Shown here in pieces: positions 13,086 to 13,469 of a stretch of DNA of 13,469 bases (its first letter is position 1; the number at the start of each line of letters is the position of its first letter). Position numbers and translations under genes: made by a program. This DNA comes from an uncultured Bacillota bacterium (lineage in GTDB: Bacteria; Bacillota; Clostridia; Peptostreptococcales; Anaerovoracaceae): NCBI GenBank assembly GCA_946546075.1, contig CAMNNV010000022.1, forward strand, positions 1 to 13,469, read 5' to 3'. The notes below the pieces were generated by a model. That model was not told the DNA's origin and ran no database searches. It saw nothing but the letters and a program-made list of their open reading frames with translations.

Positions 13086-13469
13086 AGGAAGCAGCATCTT
13101 GACAATTAGCCTTCTTATGGATTCGGTGGTGGCAAGGTCGCTTTCGAACGAGAACGTGAATTCCGAATCCAACACGGGTCTTCCCGGCAGTTCATATATC
13201 TCGAATGCATGATAGTCATTCAGACGCTGCAAAGAATTGTCCGCATAGTTTTCGATCTGGAACGCTCCAAAATGTTCATGTACCGTGATGCCACCCAAAA
13301 GATTCGGCAGTTTGAAGTCTGCGAAGTAGGTCCCATGGTACGGTGTAGTTCCCGGAACTTTGCTGTATATCCTCACGATATCGTCGTGCCGGTAGGGCAG
13401 GCCGATGGACTCGATGGAGCTTGCAATCTTGGCTTCTGATTTGGAGCGTAGCATCTTCCCTCCGGAGGA
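13080..13469 (-). CDS. C-terminal PD-(D/E)xK nuclease-like domain protein (N-terminus beyond window)
   Basis: The frame is open to the right edge (13469). An ATG at 13454 with GGAGGG just upstream could be a start, giving 124 residues. However, the codons above it stay open, and similar clostridial proteins as I recall them have sequence before this point, so it is probably a partial gene. Numbered from that ATG, the visible pattern is RSKSEAKIASSIESIGLPYR (3-22), YFADFKLPN (43-51), HEHFGAF (59-65) and YELPGRP (87-93). This matches, from memory, proteins with VRSKSE-x2-IA ... GIPFRYE ... PDFTI ... YWEHFG, thought to have a restriction-endonuclease-like fold. E7, D46 and E60 would be the acidic site, with His instead of Lys after E60. 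The stop TAA (13082-13080) overlaps the end of the convergent decarboxylase gene. Function is unproven. Confidence 0.55.
   Translation of the reverse strand, partial: SSGGKMLRSKSEAKIASSIESIGLPYRHDDIVRIYSKVPGTTPYHGTYFADFKLPNLLGGITVHEHFGAFQIENYADNSLQRLNDYHAFEIYELPGRPVLDSEFTFSFESDLATTESIRRLIVKMLLPL

Noticed and set aside
1..13469. Search for a defence island, toxin-antitoxin pair, CRISPR array, prophage or transposon
   Set aside because: No repeats with spacers, transposase motifs, integrase, small antitoxin-like pairs or attachment-site repeats were seen. The possible nuclease domain at the right edge alone is not enough.

Overview
This is a compact stretch of bacterial chromosome, most likely from an anaerobic Gram-positive of the class Clostridia. 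The evidence is strong AGGAGG-type ribosome sites, near-consensus sigma-A promoters, a lipoprotein signal without an outer-membrane context, and family variants (Glu-rich ZnuA, PrsW with a zinc ribbon, MocR next to a PNPOx-like gene) that I associate with Clostridia. The genus cannot be fixed by eye. I see no tRNA, rRNA, CRISPR array, insertion sequence or phage gene. No gap between genes exceeds about 140 bases.

Layout from left to right. (1) A GNAT acetyltransferase (minus, cut by the left edge) is divergent from an iron-sulfur flavoprotein of the NADPH-FMN-reductase type that ends in a clear terminator. (2) A four-gene metal-uptake operon follows: a Fur-family regulator (probably Zur), a lipoprotein metal-binding protein, an ATPase and a permease. 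A consensus promoter drives it, flanked by two Fur-type 7-1-7 palindromes. The operon ends at a bidirectional terminator shared with the next gene. (3) A PNPOx-like flavin protein (minus) is divergent from a MocR-type GntR/aminotransferase regulator; the intergenic region holds a perfect 18-bp palindrome and a 15-bp-spaced direct repeat. (4) A PrsW-type intramembrane protease with a C-terminal zinc ribbon is followed at once by a second zinc-ribbon protein. (5) A GPH-type sugar:cation symporter (minus) faces them across two abutting terminators, one for each direction. (6) A tightly packed plus-strand operon encodes an HD-domain phosphohydrolase, a hot-dog thioesterase, a DUF554 membrane protein and an Orn/Lys/Arg-type PLP decarboxylase. 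(7) The right edge holds, on the minus strand, the C-terminal part of a protein that resembles a PD-(D/E)xK nuclease-like domain. Its stop overlaps the decarboxylase stop.

Functionally the clearest units are the autoregulated metal-uptake operon and the MocR/PNPOx pair, where a PLP-sensing regulator probably controls its divergent neighbour. The PrsW/zinc-ribbon pair is the least understood unit and has no sigma or anti-sigma gene beside it. I found no convincing new defence or mobile system; the interesting points are regulatory architecture and variant active or metal sites.
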